Part shown: in pieces, positions 42,270 through 50,972 of the stretch
Layout: every line of letters begins with the position of its first letter
Position numbering within the stretch: the first letter of the stretch is position 1
Assembly (NCBI GenBank): GCA_036374175.1
Contig: DASUUH010000125.1
Span: 12,840-76,839 of the forward strand
Source of the DNA: JASLBX01 sp036374175
GTDB taxonomy: Bacteria; Actinomycetota; Actinomycetes; Jiangellales; Jiangellaceae
Direction: 5' to 3'
Length of the DNA stretch: 64,000 nucleotides
Position numbers and translations under genes: made by a program
Notes under the pieces: generated by a model
The model's input: the letters and a program-made list of their open reading frames with translations, nothing else
Databases searched by the model: none
What the model was told of the DNA's origin: nothing

Positions 42270-43625
42270 ATGGCTCGGATATTCCACCGCGCGGTGGTCG
42301 GCGCCGGCCTCGTCACCCTCGTTCTCGCGGCGTGTGCGCCCGGCGACGACGGCGACGAGTCGGCTGAGAGCGAGGAAACGCCTGAGTCGACCGGGGAGCC
42401 GGCCGAGATCGACGAAGAAGTCACTCTGATCGTGTGGGACCAGGAGGTCCGGGGCGGCCAGAACGAGGTCATGGAGGAGCTCAACACCGCCTTCATGGAT
42501 GAGCACCCCAACATCACGATCGAGCGGGTGTCGCGGTCGTTCGAGGACTTACAGACCACTCTGCCCCTGGCGCTCACCGGCGATGACGCGCCGGACGTGG
42601 TGCAGGCCAACAATGGCCGGCCGATCATGGGTGCGTTCGTCGAGGCCGGCCTGCTCGTCCCGCTGGACGACTACGCCGGGCAGTACGGCTGGACCGAGCG
42701 ATTCCCGGAGTCCGTGCGGGCGACCGCCAGCTACAGCCCCGACGGCGTGACCTTCGGCGAAGGGAGTCTGTACGGCTTGGCCCAGCAGGGCGAGTTGGTC
42801 GGCGTGTTCTACAACAAGGGAAAGCTCGACGAACTTGGCCTCGAGGTGCCGCAGACGTGGGAGGAGTTCGTGGCCGCGGCCGAGACGGCGAGCGAGGCCG
42901 GCGAGGTTGCCCTCCCGCTGGGCAACATCGACCAGTGGCCGGGCATCCACGTGTACGGCGCCGTGATGAACCGCCACGTCCCCACCGAGGACATCCGGCA
43001 TCTCGGCTTCGGCTCCGCGGGCGCAGACTGGACGAGCGAGGAGAACACGGCCGCCGCCGAGGAAATCGTCTCGATGGCCGACGCGGGGCTGTTCAACGAA
43101 GGGTTCAACGGTGCCGACTACGACACCGTGTGGGCCGAGTTCGCCGAAGGCAACGGCGTGTTCCTCATCGCAGGCACCTGGCTGCTCGCCGACCTGGTCG
43201 ACGCGATGGGCGACGACCTCGGATTCATGCTGCCGCCGCCCCGCGAGGGGCAGCCGAACGTTGCGACGGGTGCCACGTCGCTGCCGTTCGCGATCACTTC
43301 GGCCGCCGAGAACCCGGACGCGGCAGCGCTGTACCTGGACTTCATCACGAGTCCGGAAGCGATGCAGCTGGTCACGGAGCAGGGCATGTTCCCGTCCGTC
43401 GACGCCGGGTCGCAGCAGACGCAGAACCAGGCGCAGGCTGATGTGTTTGCCGCGTGGGAGACCGTCACGGCCGATGACGGCGTCGTCCCGTACCTGGACT
43501 GGGCTACGCCTAACTTCTACGACACGATCGCCGCGGCGATCCAGGAGTTGCTTGGCGGCCAGCTCGAGCCCGACGCATTCCTGCAGCGCCTGCAGGACGA
43601 GTACAGCAGCTACGTCGGCGGGTGA
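42270..43625 (+). CDS. Sugar ABC transporter substrate-binding lipoprotein
   Basis: A 451-residue binding lipoprotein. The signal peptide ends with lipobox LVLAAC, giving lipidated Cys22, followed by an acidic linker (PGDDGDESAESEETPES). The remainder is the family 1 sugar-binding fold (e.g. ERVSRSFEDLQTTLPLAL, DDAPDVVQANNG). ATAGGAGG lies upstream of ATG 42270. First gene of a three-gene importer; the substrate is unknown. Confidence 0.92.
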   Translation: MARIFHRAVVGAGLVTLVLAACAPGDDGDESAESEETPESTGEPAEIDEEVTLIVWDQEVRGGQNEVMEELNTAFMDEHPNITIERVSRSFEDLQTTLPLALTGDDAPDVVQANNGRPIMGAFVEAGLLVPLDDYAGQYGWTERFPESVRATASYSPDGVTFGEGSLYGLAQQGELVGVFYNKGKLDELGLEVPQTWEEFVAAAETASEAGEVALPLGNIDQWPGIHVYGAVMNRHVPTEDIRHLGFGSAGADWTSEENTAAAEEIVSMADAGLFNEGFNGADYDTVWAEFAEGNGVFLIAGTWLLADLVDAMGDDLGFMLPPPREGQPNVATGATSLPFAITSAAENPDAAALYLDFITSPEAMQLVTEQGMFPSVDAGSQQTQNQAQADVFAAWETVTADDGVVPYLDWATPNFYDTIAAAIQELLGGQLEPDAFLQRLQDEYSSYVGG

Positions 43626-44560
43626 CGACCGCCGCAGCGTCGCGCCCCGTCGCGGCTACATCGCTACCCCGGGAGTCCGGCAGGCGCCGGGCTCCCGGGG
43701 AGCCGCGCCGGGTCGCGTACCTCTACATCCTGCCCGCGTACGTCGTCTTCGTCCTGTTCATGCTCGTGCCGCTGGTACGAGCAGCCAACATCTCCCTCTA
43801 CGAGTGGAACGGGTTGACGGCGTCCACCTGGGTGGGTTTCGAGAACTACCGCGAGATCATCGCGGACGCCGGATTGCGGGCGGCCTTCGGCCATGCCGCC
43901 GTCCTGATCTTCTTTTACGCGGTTCTTCCGGTAGTGGTCGCGCTGCTGCTGGTGGCCACCATGACCCGGGCCCGGCTGCGGGGCCTAGGGTTCTACCGCA
44001 CGGTGCTGTTCGTCCCGCAGGTCATAGCGATGGTCGTGGTCGCCGTCGCGTGGCGCCAGATCTACGCGCCGGACGGCCCGCTCAATCAGGCGTTGCGGGC
44101 TGTCGGTCTGGACGGGCTGGCTCGAGCCTGGCTGGGCGATTTCAACTGGGCGCTACCCGCAGTGGGGTTCGTCGGAACCTGGGTGCAGACGGGCCTGTGC
44201 ATCGTGTTGTTCCTGGCCGGGATCAGCAAGATCCCCCGAGACCTCTACGACGCAGTCCGGTTGGACGGCGCCGGCCCGGTACGCGAGTTCTTCACCATCG
44301 TCCTGCCGGCTCTGCGCAACGAGATAAGCGTGGCACTGACGCTCACCGTCATCGCGGCGCTGCGCAATTTCGACCTGGTCTACATGACCACTCGCGGCGG
44401 CCCCGGCAACGCCACCTCCGTTCCGTCGTTCGAGGTGTACCGGCGGGCCTTTCAGATCGGAGAGGTCGGTTCGGCGGCGGCCGTGGCCGTCACGCTGACC
44501 CTGCTGATCTTCTTGATCACCGTGGGTATCACCCGGGTGGCAGAGCGGAGCGAGTCGTGA
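43622..44560 (+). CDS. Sugar ABC transporter permease (MalF/UgpA-like)
   Basis: A 312-residue permease with six membrane helices; the coupling-loop motif LYDAVRLDGAGPVREFFTIVLP (EAA loop) is clear near residue 215. GTG 43622 overlaps the binding-protein stop (GTGA). Pairs with the permease at 44557 in the inner membrane. Confidence 0.92.
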   Translation: MTTAAASRPVAATSLPRESGRRRAPGEPRRVAYLYILPAYVVFVLFMLVPLVRAANISLYEWNGLTASTWVGFENYREIIADAGLRAAFGHAAVLIFFYAVLPVVVALLLVATMTRARLRGLGFYRTVLFVPQVIAMVVVAVAWRQIYAPDGPLNQALRAVGLDGLARAWLGDFNWALPAVGFVGTWVQTGLCIVLFLAGISKIPRDLYDAVRLDGAGPVREFFTIVLPALRNEISVALTLTVIAALRNFDLVYMTTRGGPGNATSVPSFEVYRRAFQIGEVGSAAAVAVTLTLLIFLITVGITRVAERSES

Positions 44561-45372
44561 TCTCGCGCTCCGAACGATCGCTGAACTACCTGATCCTGAG
44601 CCTGTTCGCGCTCTTCGCGCTTTACCCCCTGCTGTCGATTCTGACCGCGGCTGTGGCCCCGTCCGGTGCCTCGGCCGGATTGCTGCCGACCGAGATCACG
44701 TTCGACAACTTCGCCGAAGCCTGGGAACTCGGCCGGTTCGGCCAGTACCTGCGTACCAGCGTCGTGGTCAGCAGCAGCGTGGTCGTGTTGGCAACGCTCA
44801 TGTCGATCATGGCGGGGTATGCGTTCGGGACGATGCGCTTTCGCGGCAACGGTGTGCTGTTCTACCTGCTGCTACTCGGGATCATGGTGCCGACGGAGGC
44901 CATCGTCGTCCCGCTGTTCTTCGACCTGCGCGAGCTGGGGTTGACGAACACCTACTGGGCGCTGATCCTGCCTCAGACGGCGCAGTCGGTGGCGTTCGGT
45001 ACGTTCTGGATGCGGGCGTACTTCAGGACGAGTTCGCGGGCGCTGGTGGAGGCGGCGCGGATGGACGGCGCCGGCCACTGGCGGACGTTGTGGTCGGTGC
45101 TGCTTCCCGTCGGCCGGCCGGCCATGGTCACGATGATCGTGCTCGTGTTCATGTGGACGTGGAACGAGTTCCTGATCCCCCTCGTCATGGTGACCGACGA
45201 GAGCCTGCGCACCGCACCGCTGGGGTTGGCCTTCTTCCAGGGCCAGTACACGGCGGACGTCCGGCTGCTCGCTGCCGGCGCTGCCATCGTGGCCGTGCCC
45301 GTGGTGATCGTGTACCTGTTCCTGCAGCGCCACTTCATCCGGGGCATGCTCGAGGGCTCCACCCGCGGCTAG
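44557..45372 (+). CDS. Sugar ABC transporter permease (MalG/UgpE-like)
   Basis: A 271-residue permease with six membrane helices and the EAA loop LVEAARMDGAGHWRTLWSVLLP near residue 170. GTG 44557 overlaps the preceding stop (GTGA). No ATP-binding subunit gene follows; the importer probably uses a shared ATPase such as MsiK encoded elsewhere, as in many actinomycetes. Confidence 0.92.
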   Translation: MISRSERSLNYLILSLFALFALYPLLSILTAAVAPSGASAGLLPTEITFDNFAEAWELGRFGQYLRTSVVVSSSVVVLATLMSIMAGYAFGTMRFRGNGVLFYLLLLGIMVPTEAIVVPLFFDLRELGLTNTYWALILPQTAQSVAFGTFWMRAYFRTSSRALVEAARMDGAGHWRTLWSVLLPVGRPAMVTMIVLVFMWTWNEFLIPLVMVTDESLRTAPLGLAFFQGQYTADVRLLAAGAAIVAVPVVIVYLFLQRHFIRGMLEGSTRG

Positions 45373-45397
45373 GCCCTCGACTCTGCGCGTGCCTTCG

Positions 45398-46918
45398 TCA
45401 GCCCACCTTCCGGAAAAACGTGCTGGACGGGTCAGTTCCGTGAGACTGCGAGAAGAACGGCGTGAACGCTAGGCCGATGTTGGAAAGACCCTCGTAGTCA
45501 CCGGTGAAGAAGCCGCCGGCGAATGGTGCGAGTCGCATGTCGAAGGAGGTGTCGGTGACCTGCACCTCGTCCGTCCAGTTGGCCGATTCAGCGCAGCTCG
45601 TCGTAGCCGGATGGCAGTGCACCAGGAAGTAGTCGGTCGGCAGAGTGCCCGCTGCGGGCGTGTTGTTGCGGAAGTCGTAGTACGTCACCGCGACAGTGCC
45701 GTCCGCCGCCACGTGGACCGACGGCGTGAAGGCCTGCTGGTTGCCTGGAGGAAGATCATCCGGTGTGAGGTTCACCTTGATCGGCCGCGACCACGTCAAC
45801 CCGCCGTCAAGCGACTGTGAGAACGCGATGCTGTCGAACTGCCCGCCGCCGAAGCGGGCGTCCTGCCACACGACGTACAGGGCGCCGCTGGACGGGTCGA
45901 CCGCGATCTCGGGGATGATGTCGCCCGTCCGGACCGGGTCGCCGGTGTCCGGGTCGGTGATCTCGATCGTGCCGAGCCGGCTGACATGAACAGGCTTGGA
46001 CCAGGTCACCCCGCTGTCAGTGGAGCGAATCACGGCCACGTTACTGCCTCCCCGGCCGCCCTTGTTGTCGTTACGGATCTCGTTGAAGACGTTGACCAAC
46101 GTGCCGTCGGGCAGCACGACGATCTGGTTACCGATGGTCTGGTCGTTCTGCCCGGGATCGTAAATCCGCCGGGCAGGCTCCCACGTAAGTCCGCCGTCGG
46201 TGCTTCTGGCGAACCACGCCGGTCCGCGGAAGGCTGCGGTGACGAAACCCGCAATGACGCTGGCCCGTTCAGTGGGCGGGAAAATCAACCGGTCCCACAC
46301 GGCGTACACCAGGTCGGCGTCGGTCGGGTCGGCCGTGATCGTCTGCTTGTCATTGAACACGTTGGCGTCGAGATCTCTGATGACCTCCACCGGGTCGCTC
46401 CATGTCAATCCGCCATCGGTGGATCGGCTTGCCAATAGCGCGTGATCGAAGTCGCGCGGCTCGATCGGCGCGGCAAGGTCGTTGAACGACAGTGCCAGCT
46501 GGTGCAACGTGCCGTCAGGCGCGAAGGAGACCCACGGATCGGTAGAACGGTCGTACGTCCCTCCGGAGCACAGCGAGATGCCGGGAATGACGACCTCTTG
46601 CCAGGTCGATCCACCATCTTGGCTGACACCGGACACCAGTCCTCGGGCTCCGCCATTGGACCATCGGTCCTGCTGCCAGATCCCAACGACGTTGTCTGGG
46701 TCCGTCGGATTCACGTCGATCCACGGCTCGACCTCACTGTTGAGAAAGACAGTGCCGGACTGGGCCGCGATGTCGTCGGCCGCGCAGCCCAGGAAGGCGC
46801 TTGTGCCCGAGACTTGGATCAGCGGCCCTGCGGTCAACGGGCCGGCGATCGCCGGCACCGCACCCGCGACGATGAGTGAAGTAGCTGCAATGAGACCCAC
46901 GGACCGCCGACTGGGCAT
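45398..46918 (-). CDS. Secreted BNR/Asp-box (sialidase-fold) protein
   Basis: A 506-residue exported protein. The signal peptide is SVGLIAATSLIVAGAVPAIA. Five Asp boxes of the SxDxGxTW type (SQDGGSTW, STDGGLTW twice, STDSGVTW, SLDGGLTW) indicate a beta-propeller of the sialidase/exo-glycosidase class. The catalytic arginine triad cannot be confirmed by eye, so it may be a non-catalytic propeller. Convergent with the sugar importer, ending 25 bases from it. Confidence 0.8.
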   Translation of the reverse strand: MPSRRSVGLIAATSLIVAGAVPAIAGPLTAGPLIQVSGTSAFLGCAADDIAAQSGTVFLNSEVEPWIDVNPTDPDNVVGIWQQDRWSNGGARGLVSGVSQDGGSTWQEVVIPGISLCSGGTYDRSTDPWVSFAPDGTLHQLALSFNDLAAPIEPRDFDHALLASRSTDGGLTWSDPVEVIRDLDANVFNDKQTITADPTDADLVYAVWDRLIFPPTERASVIAGFVTAAFRGPAWFARSTDGGLTWEPARRIYDPGQNDQTIGNQIVVLPDGTLVNVFNEIRNDNKGGRGGSNVAVIRSTDSGVTWSKPVHVSRLGTIEITDPDTGDPVRTGDIIPEIAVDPSSGALYVVWQDARFGGGQFDSIAFSQSLDGGLTWSRPIKVNLTPDDLPPGNQQAFTPSVHVAADGTVAVTYYDFRNNTPAAGTLPTDYFLVHCHPATTSCAESANWTDEVQVTDTSFDMRLAPFAGGFFTGDYEGLSNIGLAFTPFFSQSHGTDPSSTFFRKVG

Positions 46919-47150
46919 GATGTCCCCTTACGTCGCTCCATACCCCTGCATCAACATGGCACCGTCGCCGAGCCCTGGCAAGCCCCTTGGCCCCGAACAT
47001 CGCCGATGGCGTGGAGATGGCCCGCCTTGTCACCCACTTCGCCCAGCACGGGCTATCCAGCGGCGATCATCATTAGCTCGGCCGCCACGACATAGCTGAC
47101 GCGCTCGCCGCTGGTACAGTCAAGCGGTCGCCGACTGACGAGGGAGCAGC

Positions 47151-50138
47151 GTGCTCGTCGTTCACGCAACCTTGCGTGACTCTGCGCTCGTGCTGTGGGC
47201 CGAGGATGCAGACCGTCCCCCGAGCACGCGAACGCGCCGCGACGTCCGTCTCCACCCCTTCGCCGCATCGGCAGACGAGCTCACCGACGCCCTCGGTGTG
47301 GACGGCGAACCCACCGAGCTGACGCTCTTCCTGCCCGGGACCACTACCGCGCCAGCACCCTCGCCCGAGTTGGGCCGGGAGACGCCATCAACTCGCGGCC
47401 ACCTCCATCGTTGGCGGGTTCCCGCGCTCGCCGCCTCGCCCGACACAGCGCTGACCGTCCTGGCGAACATCGACGACGACAGCACCGCAGTCACGTACGG
47501 ATCCGACGTCCGGTACCTCGCCGTTGTCGCCGGCTTCGCATGCGACCTGGTCAGTCGGGGGCGCGTCCTGCCCGGCATCACAGTCGAGCCGGACGGCGCC
47601 GCCGCCCGGTGGCGTCCCGTCCTCATCGGTCCGGACGCTAGCCGTCAGCGCGGGCTGGCCGAGGCCATGCCGCCGATCTGCCGCGCCGCCGAGGCACTGA
47701 CCGGAGACATCGCCACGGCCGCCGAGATCGTCGACCAGATGGTCGCGAGCATCGCGGATTCCGTCGTGCGAAACCGCCTCGACGAGCCGCTCACCCAACG
47801 TCCCCGCCGGACGCCCACGCTCGCAGACCGCTGGCTTGCCGCCCTCACCGGCTCCCCCGTCTTCGCCGGCCCGGACGAGGACGTCACCACACTCCACGAG
47901 TCACTCGACGCCTGGTACCACGAGGTCAGCCGAGCCACCGGACCGGTTCGGGTGCTCTTCCGCCTGACTGAACCCGACGGCGACGGCCACGACACGTGGC
48001 GCGTACAGTTCGCCCTCCAGTCCACCAGCGACCAGAGCCTCGTCGTCCCGGCCGAGCAGGTATGGGACGGCGCCACAGCCGGGACGGTTCACCCGGACGA
48101 AGCACTCCTCGCCGGGCTCGGTCGCGCCAGCCGGCTCTTCCCGCGCGTTGACGACGCGCTACTCGAGGCCAGACCCACCGGGTTGGCATTGACCACCGAG
48201 GACGCGTACCAGTTCCTCAAGCGGGACGCTCCGCTGCTGCGAGCCGCCGGGTTCAGCGTCCAGCTGCCGCGATGGGTCGGTGCGTCCCGGCTCGGCGTGC
48301 GGCTGTCGACCCGGTCGACCACGCCTACCGATCCGCTCGGCGCCACCAGTGGCGGCGGGTTCAGCCTGGACGACCTTGTGCAGTTCCAGGCCGATCTCGC
48401 GCTTGGCGATGACATCATCTCGGCCGAAGAGTTGGCCGAACTCGCCCGGCTCAAGGTCCCGCTTGTCCGCGTCCGCGGCCAGTGGGTCGAACTGGACGAC
48501 CGCCAGCTTGCGGCCGCGCTGAAGTTCATGGAGAGCCCGCGCGAGGGCACGATCACCGGCCGCGAAGTCCTCCACGAGGTGATCCACGGTGGTGGCGACC
48601 TGCCGCTCACCCAGATCGAAGCCGACGGGCCGCTCGGCGACCTGCTGTCCGGGCAAGCCGATCAGCGCCTCTCCCCCGTCCCGACGCCGGCAACTCTCGC
48701 CGCGACACTGCGGCCGTACCAAGAGCGCGGTCTCGCCTGGCTCACGTTCCTCGACCGCCTTGGCCTCGGCGCCGTGCTGGCAGACGACATGGGCCTCGGC
48801 AAGACCATCCAGGTCCTGGCGCTGCTCGCCAGCGAGCGAAACGGCGGCACAGCTCCACCACCAACGCTTGTTATCGCGCCCATGTCCCTCGTCGGGAACT
48901 GGCGGCGGGAGACCGAGCGCTTCGTCCCGTCCCTGCATACGTACATCCACCACGGGCCGGACCGGCGCCGGAGCGACGACTTCACAGCCGCCGTGGCCGC
49001 CGCCGACCTGGTCATCACGACGTACGGGACGGCCACCCGCGACCGCGACCTGCTGGCCGGCATCCGGTGGGCCCGCGTCGTCTGCGACGAGGCTCAGGCC
49101 ATCAAGAACAGCGCGACGAAGCAGGCCACCGCCGTACGCAACCTTCCCGCCGACGGACGGGTTGCCCTCACCGGCACACCCGTCGAGAACCGCCTCGGCG
49201 AGCTGTGGTCAATCATGGAGTTCGCGAACCCGGGCCTGCTCGGCTCAGCTGCAATCTTCCGCCGCCGGTACGCCGACCCGATCGAGGAGGGCAACGACCC
49301 CGAGGCGGCTGCCGCGTTAAAGCGAGCGACGCAGCCGTTCATCCTCCGGCGGCTCAAGACGGACCGGACGATCATCTCCGATCTGCCGGAGAAGCAGGAG
49401 ATCAAGGTCTGGTGCAACCTGACGCCGGAGCAGGCGTCCCTCTACCAGGCGACGGTCGACGACATGCTCGACAAGATCGCGAACTCAGACGGCATCGAGC
49501 GCCGCGGTCTGGTGCTGGCCACCATGACCAAACTCAAGCAGGCCTGCAACCACCCGGCTCACTTGCTCAAGGACGGCTCGGCCCTGCCCGGGCGCTCAGG
49601 CAAACTTGCTCGGCTCGAGGAGATCCTGGACGAACTGCTGGCCGAGGGCGACAAGGCGCTGCTGTTCACCCAGTACGCCGAGTTCGGCACGCTGCTCCAT
49701 CCGTACCTCGCGGCGCGTCTTGGCCGTCCGGTGCTCTGGCTGCACGGCGGCGTGCCGAAGAAGCGCCGCGACCAGTTGATCGAGCGGTTCCAGAACGACG
49801 ATGAGCCGACCGTCTTCCTGCTTTCGCTCAAGGCAGCCGGCACCGGGCTCAACCTGACGGCGGCGAACCACGTGATTCACGTCGACCGGTGGTGGAACCC
49901 CGCGGTGGAGGACCAGGCGACCGACCGCGCATTCCGGATCGGCCAGTGGCGGGACGTGCAGGTCCGCAAGTTCATCTGCATCGGGACGCTCGAGGAGCGC
50001 ATCGACCAGATGATCGAGCGCAAAAAGGCGCTGGCGGAGAGGATCGTCGGTACCGGCGAGGACTGGCTGACCGAGTTGTCGCTCGCCGAACTGCGCGAGG
50101 TCATCTCGCTGGCGCCGGAGGCGGTGAGCGAGCAGTGA
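47151..50138 (+). CDS. SNF2-family helicase (HepA/RapA-like group)
   Basis: A 995-residue SNF2 ATPase. The N-terminal ~500 residues are a SNF2-associated region; Walker A DDMGLGKTIQ (Lys551) and Walker B DEAQ (from Asp646) follow, and the C-terminal helicase half ends DRAFRIGQWRDVQVRKF. The protein translocates on double-stranded DNA to remodel protein-DNA complexes. GTG 47151 has AGGGAG upstream. Its stop overlaps the SWIM gene (GTGA). The pair is common in actinomycetes with no known job. Confidence 0.9.
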   Translation: MLVVHATLRDSALVLWAEDADRPPSTRTRRDVRLHPFAASADELTDALGVDGEPTELTLFLPGTTTAPAPSPELGRETPSTRGHLHRWRVPALAASPDTALTVLANIDDDSTAVTYGSDVRYLAVVAGFACDLVSRGRVLPGITVEPDGAAARWRPVLIGPDASRQRGLAEAMPPICRAAEALTGDIATAAEIVDQMVASIADSVVRNRLDEPLTQRPRRTPTLADRWLAALTGSPVFAGPDEDVTTLHESLDAWYHEVSRATGPVRVLFRLTEPDGDGHDTWRVQFALQSTSDQSLVVPAEQVWDGATAGTVHPDEALLAGLGRASRLFPRVDDALLEARPTGLALTTEDAYQFLKRDAPLLRAAGFSVQLPRWVGASRLGVRLSTRSTTPTDPLGATSGGGFSLDDLVQFQADLALGDDIISAEELAELARLKVPLVRVRGQWVELDDRQLAAALKFMESPREGTITGREVLHEVIHGGGDLPLTQIEADGPLGDLLSGQADQRLSPVPTPATLAATLRPYQERGLAWLTFLDRLGLGAVLADDMGLGKTIQVLALLASERNGGTAPPPTLVIAPMSLVGNWRRETERFVPSLHTYIHHGPDRRRSDDFTAAVAAADLVITTYGTATRDRDLLAGIRWARVVCDEAQAIKNSATKQATAVRNLPADGRVALTGTPVENRLGELWSIMEFANPGLLGSAAIFRRRYADPIEEGNDPEAAAALKRATQPFILRRLKTDRTIISDLPEKQEIKVWCNLTPEQASLYQATVDDMLDKIANSDGIERRGLVLATMTKLKQACNHPAHLLKDGSALPGRSGKLARLEEILDELLAEGDKALLFTQYAEFGTLLHPYLAARLGRPVLWLHGGVPKKRRDQLIERFQNDDEPTVFLLSLKAAGTGLNLTAANHVIHVDRWWNPAVEDQATDRAFRIGQWRDVQVRKFICIGTLEERIDQMIERKKALAERIVGTGEDWLTELSLAELREVISLAPEAVSEQ

Positions 50139-50953
50139 GTTGGTACTTCGATGAGCCAACGACCCGCCGCAAGGTAGAGGGCGGCATCAAAGCCCGCACC
50201 AAGCGCGGCAAGATCGGCGAGCGGTGGTGGTCACGCCGGTTCATCGACGTCCTGGAGTCCTACGGCGTCGGCGGTCGGCTGCAACGGGGACGGACGTACG
50301 CGCGAGCCGGGCAGGTCGTCCACCTCGCCTTGGGGCCCGGGATCGTCGTCGCGACCGTCCAGGGGTCGCGTCTCGAGCCGTACCGGGTGACAATTGGCGT
50401 AGAACGCCTCACCGACGAGCAGTGGCGGGACGTTGAAGCGGCCCTGGCCGGCCGTGCGGTGTTCCGGGCGAAGCTGCTCGCCGGTGAGATGCCGCAGGAG
50501 ATCGAGGACGTCTTCGACGACGTCGGCGTGCCGCTTTTTCCAGAACTGTTGGCCGACTTCGACATGGACTGCAGCTGCCCTGACTGGGGCCTGCCGTGCA
50601 AACACCAGGCCGCCGTGCTCTACCTGCTGGCCGAGCGGTTCGACGACGATCCGTTCCAGGTGCTGCTGTGGCGCGGGAAGGAGCGGGACGACCTGCTGGC
50701 TCGCCTGCGGGCCAGTGCGCCGGCGGAAGCATCAGACGACCCGACACCGGTTGTCGATGCTCCGCTCAATGAGTGTGTGGACGCCTACTGGGAGCCGAGC
50801 GTCAGCTTGACAAGGCTGCGCACCCACGAGCCGCCACCGCCGTCACCATCCGATCTGGTGCTGCGGCTCGCTGAACCACCGGAGATTCACGTCCGGCGTC
50901 AGCCGCTGGTCGACCTGCTCGCGCCCGCATACGCAAAGCTCACCGCCGACTAA
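50135..50953 (+). CDS. SWIM zinc-finger protein
   Basis: A 272-residue protein with the SWIM motif CSCPDWGLPCKH: Cys146, Cys148, Cys155 and His157 would bind zinc. SWIM domains bind DNA or protein. GTG 50135 overlaps the SNF2 helicase stop (GTGA), so both are made in equal amounts and likely form a complex. The longer open frame upstream lies in the helicase gene. The 3' end is 19 bases from smc, convergent. Confidence 0.88.
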   Translation: MSWYFDEPTTRRKVEGGIKARTKRGKIGERWWSRRFIDVLESYGVGGRLQRGRTYARAGQVVHLALGPGIVVATVQGSRLEPYRVTIGVERLTDEQWRDVEAALAGRAVFRAKLLAGEMPQEIEDVFDDVGVPLFPELLADFDMDCSCPDWGLPCKHQAAVLYLLAERFDDDPFQVLLWRGKERDDLLARLRASAPAEASDDPTPVVDAPLNECVDAYWEPSVSLTRLRTHEPPPPSPSDLVLRLAEPPEIHVRRQPLVDLLAPAYAKLTAD

Positions 50954-50972
50954 AACCCCCTCGCGGGAGAAC

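Noticed and set aside
46919..47150. Small RNA or gene in the longest intergenic gap
   Set aside because: No open frame with a start signal and no strong hairpin; only a possible -10 (TACAGT) before the SNF2 gene.
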